DNA from: DSFO01 sp041640715
Lineage (GTDB): Archaea > Thermoproteota > Thermoprotei > Gearchaeales > Gearchaeaceae
Reading direction: 5' to 3'
Length of the DNA stretch: 64,000 bases
NCBI GenBank assembly: GCA_041640715.1
Contig: JBEPZU010000002.1
Location: 37,125-101,124 of the forward strand
Shown here in pieces: positions 8,461 through 17,198 of the stretch (positions within the stretch are counted from its first letter, which is position 1; the number at the start of each line of letters is the position of its first letter). Both the position numbers and the translations under genes were made by a program. The notes under the pieces were generated by a model. It searched no databases. It had not been told where the DNA came from and saw nothing but the letters and a program-made list of their open reading frames with translations.

Positions 8461-8733
8461 ATGCCTTATTTAAAAATTAACCAAATTCAAGCTGGGATGA
8501 TAAACATAAATCTAGTGGCTAGGGTGGCAAACTGTATAGAATTAGGCAATGGTAAATACAAGATAATTTTGGAAGAAGGAACGAGCAAAGTCAGCATGAT
8601 ATATTCAAGGCAAATATTAAAGAATTCGTTGATCAGAATAGAGAAGGCTTTTGCATATAAATACAAAGGTGAACTTAGCATAGCTTTGACCAAGAAAGGT
8701 AAATTAATTTTGCTAGATTTTAACTCAACTTAA
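8461..8733 (+). CDS. small OB-fold-like protein, paralogue of the SSB-like gene at 35769
   Basis: The 90-residue protein begins with a stretch that aligns with the OB-fold SSB-like protein encoded at 35769-36080: KINQIQAGMININLVARV against KVKEIRRGMNNITIILKI. Both share the later FAYKYKGELSIAL / FVTEFRGELNLNV element. This suggests a single OB fold and nucleic-acid binding. The weight of evidence is internal similarity plus the known RPA/SSB pattern. It lacks the acidic C-terminal tail of Sulfolobus SSB. Confidence 0.6.
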   Translation: MPYLKINQIQAGMININLVARVANCIELGNGKYKIILEEGTSKVSMIYSRQILKNSLIRIEKAFAYKYKGELSIALTKKGKLILLDFNST

Positions 8734-8775
8734 TCTATTGTTTAAGTATTATTTGCAAAAATCGGAGAAATATGA

Positions 8776-8830
8776 GCTTAGCAAGGTAAGTCAAAGTGGA
8801 TGAGCATCATCTTATAATCCCTGCTTTAGC
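8776..8830. ncRNA. possible structured RNA element
   Basis: GCTTAGCAAGG at 8776-8786 pairs imperfectly with CCCTGCTTTAGC at 8819-8830. A perfect hairpin GATGA-gca-TCATC lies inside at 8799-8811. This nested arrangement sits in a gene-free stretch between the OB-fold gene and the zinc-ribbon gene. I cannot match it to a known class, and the stem has mismatches. Confidence 0.22.
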
Positions 8831-8983
8831 GGAAAGCATTTTAACATCTCAGATTTAAGCCATACTTAAACATCATGTTGAATACTCTTTGATTTCCAAC
8901 ATGAACGAAGCTACAGTTACTTTTACGCTTTGATTTGCAAATTATCGACAAAAACTCCTTTTAAGCTCCTCGTAAGCTTCTCT

Positions 8984-9232
8984 ATGTCTTGCATAATTAG
9001 ATGTTCCGTTTGTGGCTTTAAGTTCTTCAACGATAAAGAAGAAGTTACATCCCCAGCAGACGTGTTGAGAAGATATTCTTTTAGGTGTCCTAGTTGTATG
9101 AAGCGTCTGAGTTTTAATTTTAGGAACATTAAAATAGAGGTTGCTACTAATTACGAGGTTAATAGGAGAATAAGCATAAATAGAGATCTTAGGGTCAAAA
9201 AGTCTTGGAAGTTGTCTAAGGCTAAGGTTTGA
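8984..9232 (+). CDS. small zinc-ribbon protein
   Basis: Starting at the ATG at 8984, the product has 82 residues and two CxxC pairs, CSVC near the N-terminus and CPSC about 35 residues later, consistent with one zinc ribbon. The C-terminal third is basic, which suggests nucleic-acid binding. The frame extends upstream to a TTG at 8930. I prefer 8984 because a TTTTAA element (8959-8964) lies about 23 bases before it and the extra residues are uninformative. It lies 100 bases ahead of reverse gyrase on the same strand. The function is unknown. Confidence 0.6.
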   Translation: MSCIIRCSVCGFKFFNDKEEVTSPADVLRRYSFRCPSCMKRLSFNFRNIKIEVATNYEVNRRISINRDLRVKKSWKLSKAKV

Positions 9233-9332
9233 TAAAGAATCATAGGTACGTATCTTCAATTCAAATATCGTAACCTGCCCCTAATTCAAGATTTTTTAAT
9301 TTATAAAAGATTAGCGTTTTAAAAAATAATTA

Positions 9333-12300
9333 GTGCAATTACTTTATAGGGAATTATGTCCAAACGATGGAGGAGATATACTTTCTTCTAGATTAGAGAA
9401 GGGATTGGTTTGTGAAAAGTGTATTAACGAAGATGAAGCTTCTGGAATATATGATTTTAATCAATTAGTTAAGATTCTTGAGGAGAAAGGTCGACTTCAG
9501 GGGGGCTTAAGAGAATATTATGTGCTTAATCAGAAGCTTTATGATTTCGAGAACTTTTCCAAGAATGTATTCGAGAGTCTCACAAATGCTCAAAGGAGTT
9601 GGTTCATAAAGGCCGCCAAGGCTGAAAGCTTTGCAATAACCTATCCCACAGGTTTAGGTAAAACTACTTTCGGTATGCTTTATTCTCTTTACGTTAAATT
9701 CAAAAATGAAGATAGAAAAATAGTATTTCTCGTACCTACTCGATTATTAGTCGCAAAGGTTATCGAACGTCTAAAAGAATTCGCTTCTAAAGTTCTTATT
9801 GATGTAAGAATTATTAGCAGCCTTGAAAACAAGAAAGAAGAGTTAATTGAAGCATTAAAGAATAGATCCTTCGATATTGCAGTACTAACTTCTAAGTTTC
9901 TATTGAACAATAAGTCCTTATTGTTAAGTAAAGAATTCAGGGGAATTATAGACCTAGTATTTGTGGATGACGTTGATTCTGTACTAAAAAGCTCAAAAGC
10001 CATAGATGTCATCTTGAACTTAATAGGCTTTGATTTAGAAAACGAAGCATTAATGAAATTAAAACAATTAACCAGGAGGACTGGTAGGGATTCCTTTGAG
10101 GAGAAAATGACGCTTCTAGAAGAGGTAAGAAAATATAAGGCTAATAATAAGATAGGTCAGCTGATTTTTTCCAGCGCTACTACTAGGTTCACAAGTTCTA
10201 GGATAAGATTACTAAGGCATCTCTTAGATTTCGAACCAGGTTCCTCGCTTGAAGTATTTAGGAACGTACTCGAGTTCTATAAATACGTTCCAGAGACGAA
10301 ACAGATTAAAGAAGCCACATCTTTAATCTCAGAACTAGGAAAAGGAGGTCTGATATTCGTATCTGTAAGTAACTCTTCTAGTTTCATAGACAGATTGATC
10401 AGCGCTCTAAGCTCGAAAAACTTTAAAGCAGAAGTAGTATCCAGCAAAGTCAATGCTAAGAAGATCTTAGATAGCTTTGAAAGAGGAGAAATAGATTTAC
10501 TCATAGGGCATGCAACTTTTTACGGTCCTTTGGTCAGAGGTATAGATCTACCTGGAAGAGTGAAATATGCGATTTTTGTAGGAGTTCCCAAGTTCAAATT
10601 CTCCTTCGAAATTTTCGAGCGAAATCCTTTAAGGACGCTGTGGCTAGCTAGTATAGTAGTAAACTTCATAGAGGATTTTGAGCGAAGGCGTTCAATACTC
10701 GATTTATCAGCCAAGTTGAAGAATGAAGTTCAGAAATATACTCCTGAAGCATTAAGGGCTCTTACTTACATAAAACAAGAGACCAAGCTTAGAGTATTAG
10801 AATTGACTAAAATATTGTACGATGAGTTAATTGAAGTTTTAAGGGACGAGAAAATCATTAGCGCATTAGAAGAAAAAAAGAGATTAAGGGTAATTTATGA
10901 AAATAATAAAAGATTTCTCTTGATACCTGATTCTTTGACTTACATTCAAGCTTCAGGTAGAACTAGCAGGATGTATTATGGAGGAATAACTACGGGTTTA
11001 TCAATAGTTTTGGTCGATGATAAGCGAATATTCGAGGGCCTGAAATACCAGCTAAGCTTCAGGGGTGAACTTTTCAATTTCCATAGTTTCGATTATTTCC
11101 TAAAGAAAAAGGATGAAATATTGGAAATCATTCATAGTGAAAGGGAAGCTATAATTAATAAAGAAGTCAGAGCTGCAAAATCTATGAAAGAAGCCAAATT
11201 GAGGACTGCCCTGTTTGTAGTAGAATCTCCTACGAAAGCTAGAACGATATCTTCCTTCTTTGGTAAGCCGGTGGTAAGATTAGTTAAAGATCTGAGGGTT
11301 TATGAATGTGTAACTGATAAATACATACTTTACATAACCGCTACTAGAGGGCATATTTTTGAATTGGTTTATACCCATTCTCCTGCATCAGGCATATATT
11401 ATGGGATAATAAAGAAGCATGATGAGTTCATACCTATTTATTCCACGATAAAGAAATGCAGAAATTGCGGCGAACAATTCACTGAGTATAAAGAAAAGGG
11501 CAAATGTCCTTATTGTGGCAGTACCATGATAGAAGATCAGATCAATACAGTTAAAGCCTTACAAGAGTTAGCTCAAGAAAGCGATTTAGTTATAATAGCT
11601 ACAGATCCTGATTCTGAAGGAGAGAAGATAGCTAAAGACGTATATCTAGTAGTCAAACCTTTCGCTAAGGAAATAAAAAGAGCTGAGATGCATGAAATAA
11701 CCTTAAATGCCTTCTTGAAGGCTTTAGATAATCTAAAGGAGATCAATGATAGACTTGTTTTAGCACAAATACTTAGAAGAATAGGGGATAGATGGGTTGG
11801 TTTTAGCTTGAGCAATCTTGTACAACAAGAATTCAAGAGAAAGACAATGGGGGTAGGACGTGTCCAAACTCCTGTCCTAAGTTGGATAGTAGAAAACTAT
11901 AGGAAGTATAAAAAAAAGAGGAAAAAAAGGCTTATTCTCAACATTAAAATAAACGAGACATTTCTAAAAGTTAATGCAAAACCGATCAAGATTAGAAGGT
12001 GGACCGCTGGGGTATCTAGAAAAATAAAGAAGCAACTAATAAACAGCAAACTTGAAATCTCAGAGATATCGACTGAAAAAGTTGAAGTTCCCCCTCCTAG
12101 ACCTTTTTCTACGAGCGAATTATTAACTTCAGCAGTACCTAAACTTAGAACCTCCTCTGACAAGATCATGCGGCTTGCTCAAGATTTATTTGAAGCGGGG
12201 TTGATAACTTACCATAGAACGGATAGTCATTATATAAGCTATGTAGGCTTTGAAATAGCTAATAAATACTTAGAGGAAAAGGGACTTTTGTATCTTCTTA

Positions 12301-13058
12301 GGAAAAAACAATATGAGAAAGCAGGAACCCATGAGTGTATAAGGCCTACTAGACCTTTGGACAGACAGGCTTTAGAGAGTGCTATAGCTACTGGTCAGAT
12401 AAGAATTCCTATTCAAATGACTCCTCAACATTACCAATTGTATGATCTAATTTTCAAGACTTTCATTGCCTCGCAAATGAAACCAGCTAATGTCATAAAA
12501 TACAAGATTAGCTTTAAACCATTGACAGTAAAGCTAGAAGAAGAGCTTCAAATAGAGGTCGAACCACTGGAAATAAATGTAGAGGCAGATGAAAATAGCT
12601 TCGTTAAAATATATCCTATTTTAACGTACCCACAATTGAAAGATGGAATAAAGGAAATGGAAGCAGTTATAGTAGATGTTAGATTTGTAAGAGAAGGTAA
12701 ATTATTGTTCACTGAGGAGGAAATAATTAGGGAGATGAAGAAGGAAGGAATAGGGAGGCCTTCCACTTATTCCTTTATAATTAAAAGACTAATAGATCAT
12801 AATTATGTGATGCTTTCTCCGATCAGAAAATTTTTCATTCCCATGAAGTTGGCTATGGATTTAATAATGATGTTAAAAGAAAAATTCCAATGGGTAATAG
12901 ACGTAAAGCTTACTAGAAAATTCGAAAGATTGATGGATGAGATAGAAGAAGGTAAGCTAAGCTACGATGAAGTTAAGCGGGTCTTCAACGAATTCTTCGA
13001 GGAATATTACTTAAAGGTTGTAGAAAAAATCGAAGAAATCAAGCCTGTCCAAAAATAG
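9333..13058 (+). CDS. rgy: reverse gyrase
   Basis: The 1241-residue fusion of an SF2 helicase module and a type IA topoisomerase introduces positive supercoils and is the hallmark of hyperthermophiles. Walker A is YPTGLGKTTFG (near residue 104) and the DEAD-like box is VDDVD. The topoisomerase half starts near residue 625 with VVESPTKART. It has a second zinc finger (CRNC...CPYC, about 709-729), the TOPRIM motif DPDSEGEK and the catalytic Tyr in LITYHRTDSH (about residue 959). The first zinc finger is degenerate: Cys9, Asp12, Cys27, Cys30. There is no intein. The start is GTG, 28 bases after a TTATAAAAG box at 9301, fitting leaderless translation. Confidence 0.95.
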   Translation: MQLLYRELCPNDGGDILSSRLEKGLVCEKCINEDEASGIYDFNQLVKILEEKGRLQGGLREYYVLNQKLYDFENFSKNVFESLTNAQRSWFIKAAKAESFAITYPTGLGKTTFGMLYSLYVKFKNEDRKIVFLVPTRLLVAKVIERLKEFASKVLIDVRIISSLENKKEELIEALKNRSFDIAVLTSKFLLNNKSLLLSKEFRGIIDLVFVDDVDSVLKSSKAIDVILNLIGFDLENEALMKLKQLTRRTGRDSFEEKMTLLEEVRKYKANNKIGQLIFSSATTRFTSSRIRLLRHLLDFEPGSSLEVFRNVLEFYKYVPETKQIKEATSLISELGKGGLIFVSVSNSSSFIDRLISALSSKNFKAEVVSSKVNAKKILDSFERGEIDLLIGHATFYGPLVRGIDLPGRVKYAIFVGVPKFKFSFEIFERNPLRTLWLASIVVNFIEDFERRRSILDLSAKLKNEVQKYTPEALRALTYIKQETKLRVLELTKILYDELIEVLRDEKIISALEEKKRLRVIYENNKRFLLIPDSLTYIQASGRTSRMYYGGITTGLSIVLVDDKRIFEGLKYQLSFRGELFNFHSFDYFLKKKDEILEIIHSEREAIINKEVRAAKSMKEAKLRTALFVVESPTKARTISSFFGKPVVRLVKDLRVYECVTDKYILYITATRGHIFELVYTHSPASGIYYGIIKKHDEFIPIYSTIKKCRNCGEQFTEYKEKGKCPYCGSTMIEDQINTVKALQELAQESDLVIIATDPDSEGEKIAKDVYLVVKPFAKEIKRAEMHEITLNAFLKALDNLKEINDRLVLAQILRRIGDRWVGFSLSNLVQQEFKRKTMGVGRVQTPVLSWIVENYRKYKKKRKKRLILNIKINETFLKVNAKPIKIRRWTAGVSRKIKKQLINSKLEISEISTEKVEVPPPRPFSTSELLTSAVPKLRTSSDKIMRLAQDLFEAGLITYHRTDSHYISYVGFEIANKYLEEKGLLYLLRKKQYEKAGTHECIRPTRPLDRQALESAIATGQIRIPIQMTPQHYQLYDLIFKTFIASQMKPANVIKYKISFKPLTVKLEEELQIEVEPLEINVEADENSFVKIYPILTYPQLKDGIKEMEAVIVDVRFVREGKLLFTEEEIIREMKKEGIGRPSTYSFIIKRLIDHNYVMLSPIRKFFIPMKLAMDLIMMLKEKFQWVIDVKLTRKFERLMDEIEEGKLSYDEVKRVFNEFFEEYYLKVVEKIEEIKPVQK

Positions 13059-13470
13059 GTTAATGCTCTAGAAGCGAATTAATTAGTTAAAGCTTGAATT
13101 ATTCATTTTGTTTAGATGGGGTAAATCATATGGGAGAATTAAGAATATAAGTTCTCTTTTGATTAATTTCATTAGCCAATGATGAAGAATTCCAATATGA
13201 GAAGTGATTTATCCCAGGGGTAGCTGAGGATTATTTCTCATTTCATGATCTCTTAAGCTCTTGAATTTGGAGGTTTGTAAAATTTATCGTATCCTTCCTA
13301 AAGTAGATGGATTAGGTCTAAAATATTTAACGGGCATCATGATTAATATATTTAAAACAAAAGGAAGATTAAAATTATAAAAATAGCGCTTTAATTATCT
13401 ATAACTTCTTGTATATAATTATATATAACTTTATAGAAAGGCTTATAATAATGATGATGTACATTAGTTT
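13059..13470. other. intergenic region after reverse gyrase, holding a C/D-box RNA
   Basis: No protein gene is visible in these 412 bases. The first half contains the C/D guide RNA described separately. The last 130 bases are very AT-rich, with several TATA-like elements (for example TATATATAAC near 13420), and form the promoter region of the SCO1 gene at 13471. Confidence 0.5.
13176..13230 (+). ncRNA. C/D-box guide RNA, predicted to target 23S rRNA
   Basis: Box C ATGATGA is at 13179-13185 and box D CTGA at 13224-13227. They are flanked by CC before and GG after, which can form the closing stem of the kink-turn. A degenerate C' (GTGATTT, from 13204) and a possible D' (ATGA, 13197-13200) lie between. 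The 15 bases directly before box D, TTATCCCAGGGGTAG (13209-13223), are complementary at 14 of 15 positions to the conserved 23S motif CUACCCCGGGGAUAA next to the peptidyl-transferase loop, as I recall it. The box-D-plus-five rule would place 2'-O-methylation on the second C of CUACC. The D' guide target is unknown. Confidence 0.6.
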
Positions 13471-14079
13471 ATGAAAAAGAAATTATTGATCCCGATTTCT
13501 GCTGCTGTTATAATAGTCGTCGTCATCGCCTATATTGCTGTTGGCGCTTCTGAGAAGCCTAGGGGGTATGTACTTCCTAATCCAATCAATTCTCCAAACT
13601 TTGTTCTTCAAAATGCCGTAACAGGAGAGACTGTAGAGTTAAGTAAGCTTTACGGCAAGGTGGTGGCAATTTCCTTCGTTTATGTTCATTGCCCTGATGT
13701 TTGTCCTATAATATTTGCGAGATTCAAGCAAGCAGCTAATGAATTAGATAAAGCAGGATTTTCTGGTCAGTATGTGATGCTCCTTATCTCAGTAGATCCT
13801 GAGAGAGATATTAAAGACGGCAAAGCTTATATGGAAAAATTAAATGCACCTAGTGAAGTTATTTTCTTAGTAGGGAATAGAACAGTTCTACAACAAGTTT
13901 GGAATAAGTATGGTGTTTATGTAGAGAAAGTAGGGACTGGAGAAAACTATACCGTAACTCATTCAGTTATAATAATATTGTTAGACAAACAATTGAGACA
14001 AAGAATATACTTCGGTAACATATTAAGTTGGTCTCCCGAAGATTTATATCATGATATGGTATTACTGCTTAAGGAATGA
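13471..14079 (+). CDS. SCO1/SenC-family copper chaperone, membrane-anchored
   Basis: The 202-residue protein has an N-terminal membrane anchor (residues 4-26) followed by a thioredoxin-like domain. The SCO copper site is present: CPDVC in YVHCPDVCPIIF, plus the distal His in TVTHSVI. SCO proteins deliver copper to the CuA site of cytochrome oxidases or act as thiol reductants outside the membrane. It overlaps the next gene, a membrane protein with a CPSC motif, by 4 bases, so the two are translated as a unit. The context supports aerobic respiration. Confidence 0.88.
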   Translation: MKKKLLIPISAAVIIVVVIAYIAVGASEKPRGYVLPNPINSPNFVLQNAVTGETVELSKLYGKVVAISFVYVHCPDVCPIIFARFKQAANELDKAGFSGQYVMLLISVDPERDIKDGKAYMEKLNAPSEVIFLVGNRTVLQQVWNKYGVYVEKVGTGENYTVTHSVIIILLDKQLRQRIYFGNILSWSPEDLYHDMVLLLKE

Positions 14080-14693
14080 AGTTTATCGACCTTATTAAGA
14101 CTAAACGATTTCTGGTTTATTCCTCTTTAGTAATTTTATCTTACATCGTAATCCTCATACTAATTCAATGGATCATAGCAGGAGCTCCTCCTAACGGCTT
14201 TGGCCTTTTGAATAAGCCTGAATCTTCTAAATATGCTAATTTCGAAGATTTCGTGATACTTTGGGTAAAGTATGAGCAAGTTATTGAGGGAGCGAATTTT
14301 GAATGGTACGGAATATTAACTCTAACCACTTTTTCTCTTTTGATATTACTATCTTTCATATCAGCGATCAATTTATCTTTAACAAAAGAATTAGGTAAGG
14401 GCAAGAAAGGAGCTGCCTGTGGTACTTTAACGAGTACTGCAGGCTTAGCATTAATAACAACTTCCGTCAGTGCCTGTCCATCTTGTGGAACAGCAGCTAT
14501 ATTATCGGTATCTCAAGCACTTATCTTCGTAGCTACGGGTAGCACCTTAGGCATATCTGCTCTATTCAAGTTCCTTACCGATTTAGTAATAATTATAGGA
14601 ATAGCGATAAATCTCTTGTTATTCTTCATTTTATATAAGAAAATCAATAAAAATTCATGGCATATGAGGTTAGTTATGATCAAACGAAGGTAG
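14076..14693 (+). CDS. polytopic membrane protein with CPSC motif
   Basis: This 205-residue protein has about five predicted membrane segments: 13-35, 79-100 and a hydrophobic run from about 127 to 192. A CPSC motif (SACPSCGTAA) lies within the third, just at the membrane, with another Cys in GAACGTL. Overlap with SCO1 suggests a role in copper handling or thiol redox for oxidase assembly. This is inference from position. I do not recognise a named family. The last 37 bases overlap the start of the macro-domain gene. Confidence 0.65.
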   Translation: MKFIDLIKTKRFLVYSSLVILSYIVILILIQWIIAGAPPNGFGLLNKPESSKYANFEDFVILWVKYEQVIEGANFEWYGILTLTTFSLLILLSFISAINLSLTKELGKGKKGAACGTLTSTAGLALITTSVSACPSCGTAAILSVSQALIFVATGSTLGISALFKFLTDLVIIIGIAINLLLFFILYKKINKNSWHMRLVMIKRR

Positions 14694-15181
14694 AGCTTGT
14701 TCTAGGAGACCTTCTTGAAGAAGAAGTCGAAGCGATAATCAATCCTGCGAATTCTTTAATGATAATGGGTGGCGGTGTAGCTGGTGCTATAAAGAGAAAA
14801 GGTGGTGAAGATATAGAAAAGGAGGCTATGAGATATGCTCCTGTTCCTGTAGGTAAAGCAGTTTTGACGAATGCAGGTAAGTTGAAGGCTAAATACGTGA
14901 TTCATTCGCCTACGATGGAAAGACCTGCGATGTTAACAACCAAAGAAAAGGTCTATGAAGCTACAAGGGCGGCGTTGATCTTAGCTAGAGAGAAAGGCAT
15001 AAAGAGTTTAGCTATACCAGCCATGGGCGCAGGAGTTGGAGGGTTATCTTATAGGGAATCTGCAGAAGCGATGCTTAGAGCTATAAAGGAACTGTTTTCT
15101 GGGATTGAAAGGATAAGGATTGTGGTTAGGGATGAAGAAGCTTTTAAAGAATTCAAGGAAGTAATGCAAGAATTGAAGTGA
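14657..15181 (+). CDS. macro-domain protein (ADP-ribose binding/hydrolase)
   Basis: The 174-residue protein is a single macro domain. Ligand-binding motifs are GDLLEEEVEAIINPAN near the N-terminus, the glycine loop IMGGGVAGAIKRKGG and AIPAMGAGVGGLS. Macro domains bind ADP-ribose and can hydrolyse ADP-ribose 1''-phosphate, which arises in tRNA splicing, O-acetyl-ADP-ribose or ADP-ribosyl adducts. The start lies 37 bases inside the preceding membrane-protein gene, and its end overlaps the dehydrogenase start by 4 bases. Confidence 0.88.
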   Translation: MAYEVSYDQTKVELVLGDLLEEEVEAIINPANSLMIMGGGVAGAIKRKGGEDIEKEAMRYAPVPVGKAVLTNAGKLKAKYVIHSPTMERPAMLTTKEKVYEATRAALILAREKGIKSLAIPAMGAGVGGLSYRESAEAMLRAIKELFSGIERIRIVVRDEEAFKEFKEVMQELK

Positions 15182-16194
15182 AAGCGGTATTATTGTTAGG
15201 TAAAAGGGACGCTAGGATAGTAGATCTAGAAATACCTAGGATATCACGTGAAGAATTGAGGGTTAAGCTTTTAGCATGCGGAATATGCGGTACAGATATA
15301 GAAAAGTATGAAGGAGAAGCCATAACACCACAAGTCTTAGGCCATGAAGTCGTAGGTATCATAGATGAAGTAGGTGAAGGGATCGAAGAATATAGAAAAG
15401 GTGAAAGAGTGTTCGTTCATCATCACGTTCCTTGTAGAATTTGTTATTTTTGTTTAAGAGGAGATTTTACGCTATGTAGCGAGTTTAAGAAGGTAAATCT
15501 AGATCCTTGTGGTCTAGCTGAATATTTCAGGGTACCTTCTGCAATAGTAAAAAGAGGAGGCGTGTTTAAATTGAGCGATTCTATAAGCGATGAAAGGGCT
15601 ACTTTCATAGAACCTTTAGCCTGTTGTATAAGGGCGCTAAATAAACTCAAACCGGAAATAGGTGATAATGTTGTGATATTTGGGGCTGGGCCTTCTGGCT
15701 TATTGCATTTGATGCTACTTAAAGAACTATATGGAACGAACGTAGCTGTGATGGAAATCAACGATTTAAGGTCTAAGATGGCTTTGGACCTAGGTGCGGA
15801 GCTTGTGCTTGATCCTAGGAAGGATGTTGAGGAATTATTTAATTGGTCTAACCAAAGAGGTGCTGATATAGCTATTGTAGCTACGGGGAACGCTCAGGCT
15901 ATTAATCAAGCTTTGAAAGTATTAAGGAGGGGAGGAAAGCTTTGCATTTTCGGAAGTCCTTCTAAAAATGCAGAAATAACCATAGATCCAAGCTTCATCT
16001 TCATAAATGAAATAAAAATTTTGCCGAGTTATTCTACGACTGAGCTCGAAATTCAGCAAGCAATATCCATACTTGAAAAATCGAGGATAAAACCTGAGCG
16101 AATGATAACGCATAGATTTAAACTCGAAGAGGGCATTGAGGCATTGGAAACTACTAGAAAAGGAGAAGCTGTTAAGACTATAATTTTAGCTTAA
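15178..16194 (+). CDS. zinc-dependent medium-chain alcohol/polyol dehydrogenase
   Basis: The 338-residue MDR-family enzyme starts at GTG, overlapping the macro-domain stop. Catalytic zinc ligands are in CGICGTDIEKYEG and GHEVVG. The structural zinc loop has four Cys in the order CRICYFCLRGDFTLC. The Rossmann motif is VIFGAGPSGLLHL and an acidic residue at the end of strand 2 (VMEIND) suggests preference for NAD. The pattern resembles the threonine/sorbitol/galactitol dehydrogenase branch. The exact substrate is not readable. Confidence 0.8.
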   Translation: MKAVLLLGKRDARIVDLEIPRISREELRVKLLACGICGTDIEKYEGEAITPQVLGHEVVGIIDEVGEGIEEYRKGERVFVHHHVPCRICYFCLRGDFTLCSEFKKVNLDPCGLAEYFRVPSAIVKRGGVFKLSDSISDERATFIEPLACCIRALNKLKPEIGDNVVIFGAGPSGLLHLMLLKELYGTNVAVMEINDLRSKMALDLGAELVLDPRKDVEELFNWSNQRGADIAIVATGNAQAINQALKVLRRGGKLCIFGSPSKNAEITIDPSFIFINEIKILPSYSTTELEIQQAISILEKSRIKPERMITHRFKLEEGIEALETTRKGEAVKTIILA

Positions 16195-16204
16195 AAATTT
16201 TAGT

Positions 16205-17185
16205 ATGTTATCTCAAAGCAATTCTCGCATCCCATTATTAAAGAAGTTCATCAACGCTAAAGGAGCATTGATAATAGGAATTGGAGGCGCAGGTGATATA
16301 TTGGGAACATTTCCTACCATGTTCTTCCTGAAATCTTTAGGTGTTAAGACAGTAATAGGTTCGATTGCTTGGGAAAGAATTGTTATAGACCCTAAACCGG
16401 GTCCTAGATCTTTCGATGAATTTGAAGGAATAGAAATCATATCTAGTTCTTTGTGCTTAGCGGGAGAAGAAGTTAAGATGAAACATGGACCTATACCCCA
16501 AGCTGCTTACGTATCTAAGATTTTAGGAGAAAAGGTGGCTTTGATCGATATGACTAAAAGTAAGCGAGAAATAGCTAAGGGAATTAAAGAAGCAATGAAT
16601 AAACTCGATCTCGATTTGTTCATAGCTATCGATGTTGGAGGTGATGTATTAGCTAAGGGGGAAGAAGAGGATTTGAGATCTCCTCTCGCGGATTCTTTCA
16701 TGTTATCATCTTTATCTCATTTGGAAGAACCTATCTTAGGAGTTTTCGGAATAGGTTGTGACGGGGAGCTAAGAAGAGAAGAAGTTGAATTGAGGATTTC
16801 GCAGGTAGCTGAAATTAAAGGTTATCTCGGTGCAATAGGGATTTTCGAAGAAGCTTTGGAAATGATGTCAAAGGCTGCTAAGTTGATGAAGAGCGAAGCC
16901 AGTAAGCTACCTATTGAAGCCGCTAATGGTCTAAGGGGCATAGTGCCTATAAGAGAAGGGACTAGGAAAGCTGAGGTTAGCATAGAATCTACCATAACCT
17001 ATTTTTTGGATTTGAAGAAGGCTTATGAGATTTCTCCTTTAGCAAAAGCTTTAGAAAACGTCGATAACTTGGATGAAGCTAATGAAGTTCTTCATAGATT
17101 AGGTTTGTTCACAGAACTAGATTTCGAAAGAGAAGCTTTTAAGAAAGGAGTTCGTTCTTATAAAGAATTCTTTGGAAAAATTTAA
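16205..17185 (+). CDS. DUF1152-family protein
   Basis: The 326-residue protein matches the archaeal DUF1152 family by its N-terminal ALIIGIGGAGDILGTFP (nucleotide-binding-like glycine loop near residue 24), AIDVGGDVLAKGEEEDLRSP and GIGCDGELRREEV. The biochemical role is unknown. It follows the dehydrogenase by 10 bases and probably shares its transcript. No membrane segment or signal is seen. The 3' end faces the ferredoxin gene across 13 bases. Confidence 0.75.
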   Translation: MLSQSNSRIPLLKKFINAKGALIIGIGGAGDILGTFPTMFFLKSLGVKTVIGSIAWERIVIDPKPGPRSFDEFEGIEIISSSLCLAGEEVKMKHGPIPQAAYVSKILGEKVALIDMTKSKREIAKGIKEAMNKLDLDLFIAIDVGGDVLAKGEEEDLRSPLADSFMLSSLSHLEEPILGVFGIGCDGELRREEVELRISQVAEIKGYLGAIGIFEEALEMMSKAAKLMKSEASKLPIEAANGLRGIVPIREGTRKAEVSIESTITYFLDLKKAYEISPLAKALENVDNLDEANEVLHRLGLFTELDFEREAFKKGVRSYKEFFGKI

Positions 17186-17198
17186 TCTTATCTAAAAT

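Noticed and set aside
8942..9259. Minus-strand ORF over the zinc-ribbon gene
   Set aside because: The plus strand has two CxxC pairs and a TATA-like element. The minus frame has no recognisable feature.
9333..13058. Intein inside reverse gyrase
   Set aside because: The length and the order of motifs match the intein-free enzyme, and no splicing-junction motifs were seen.
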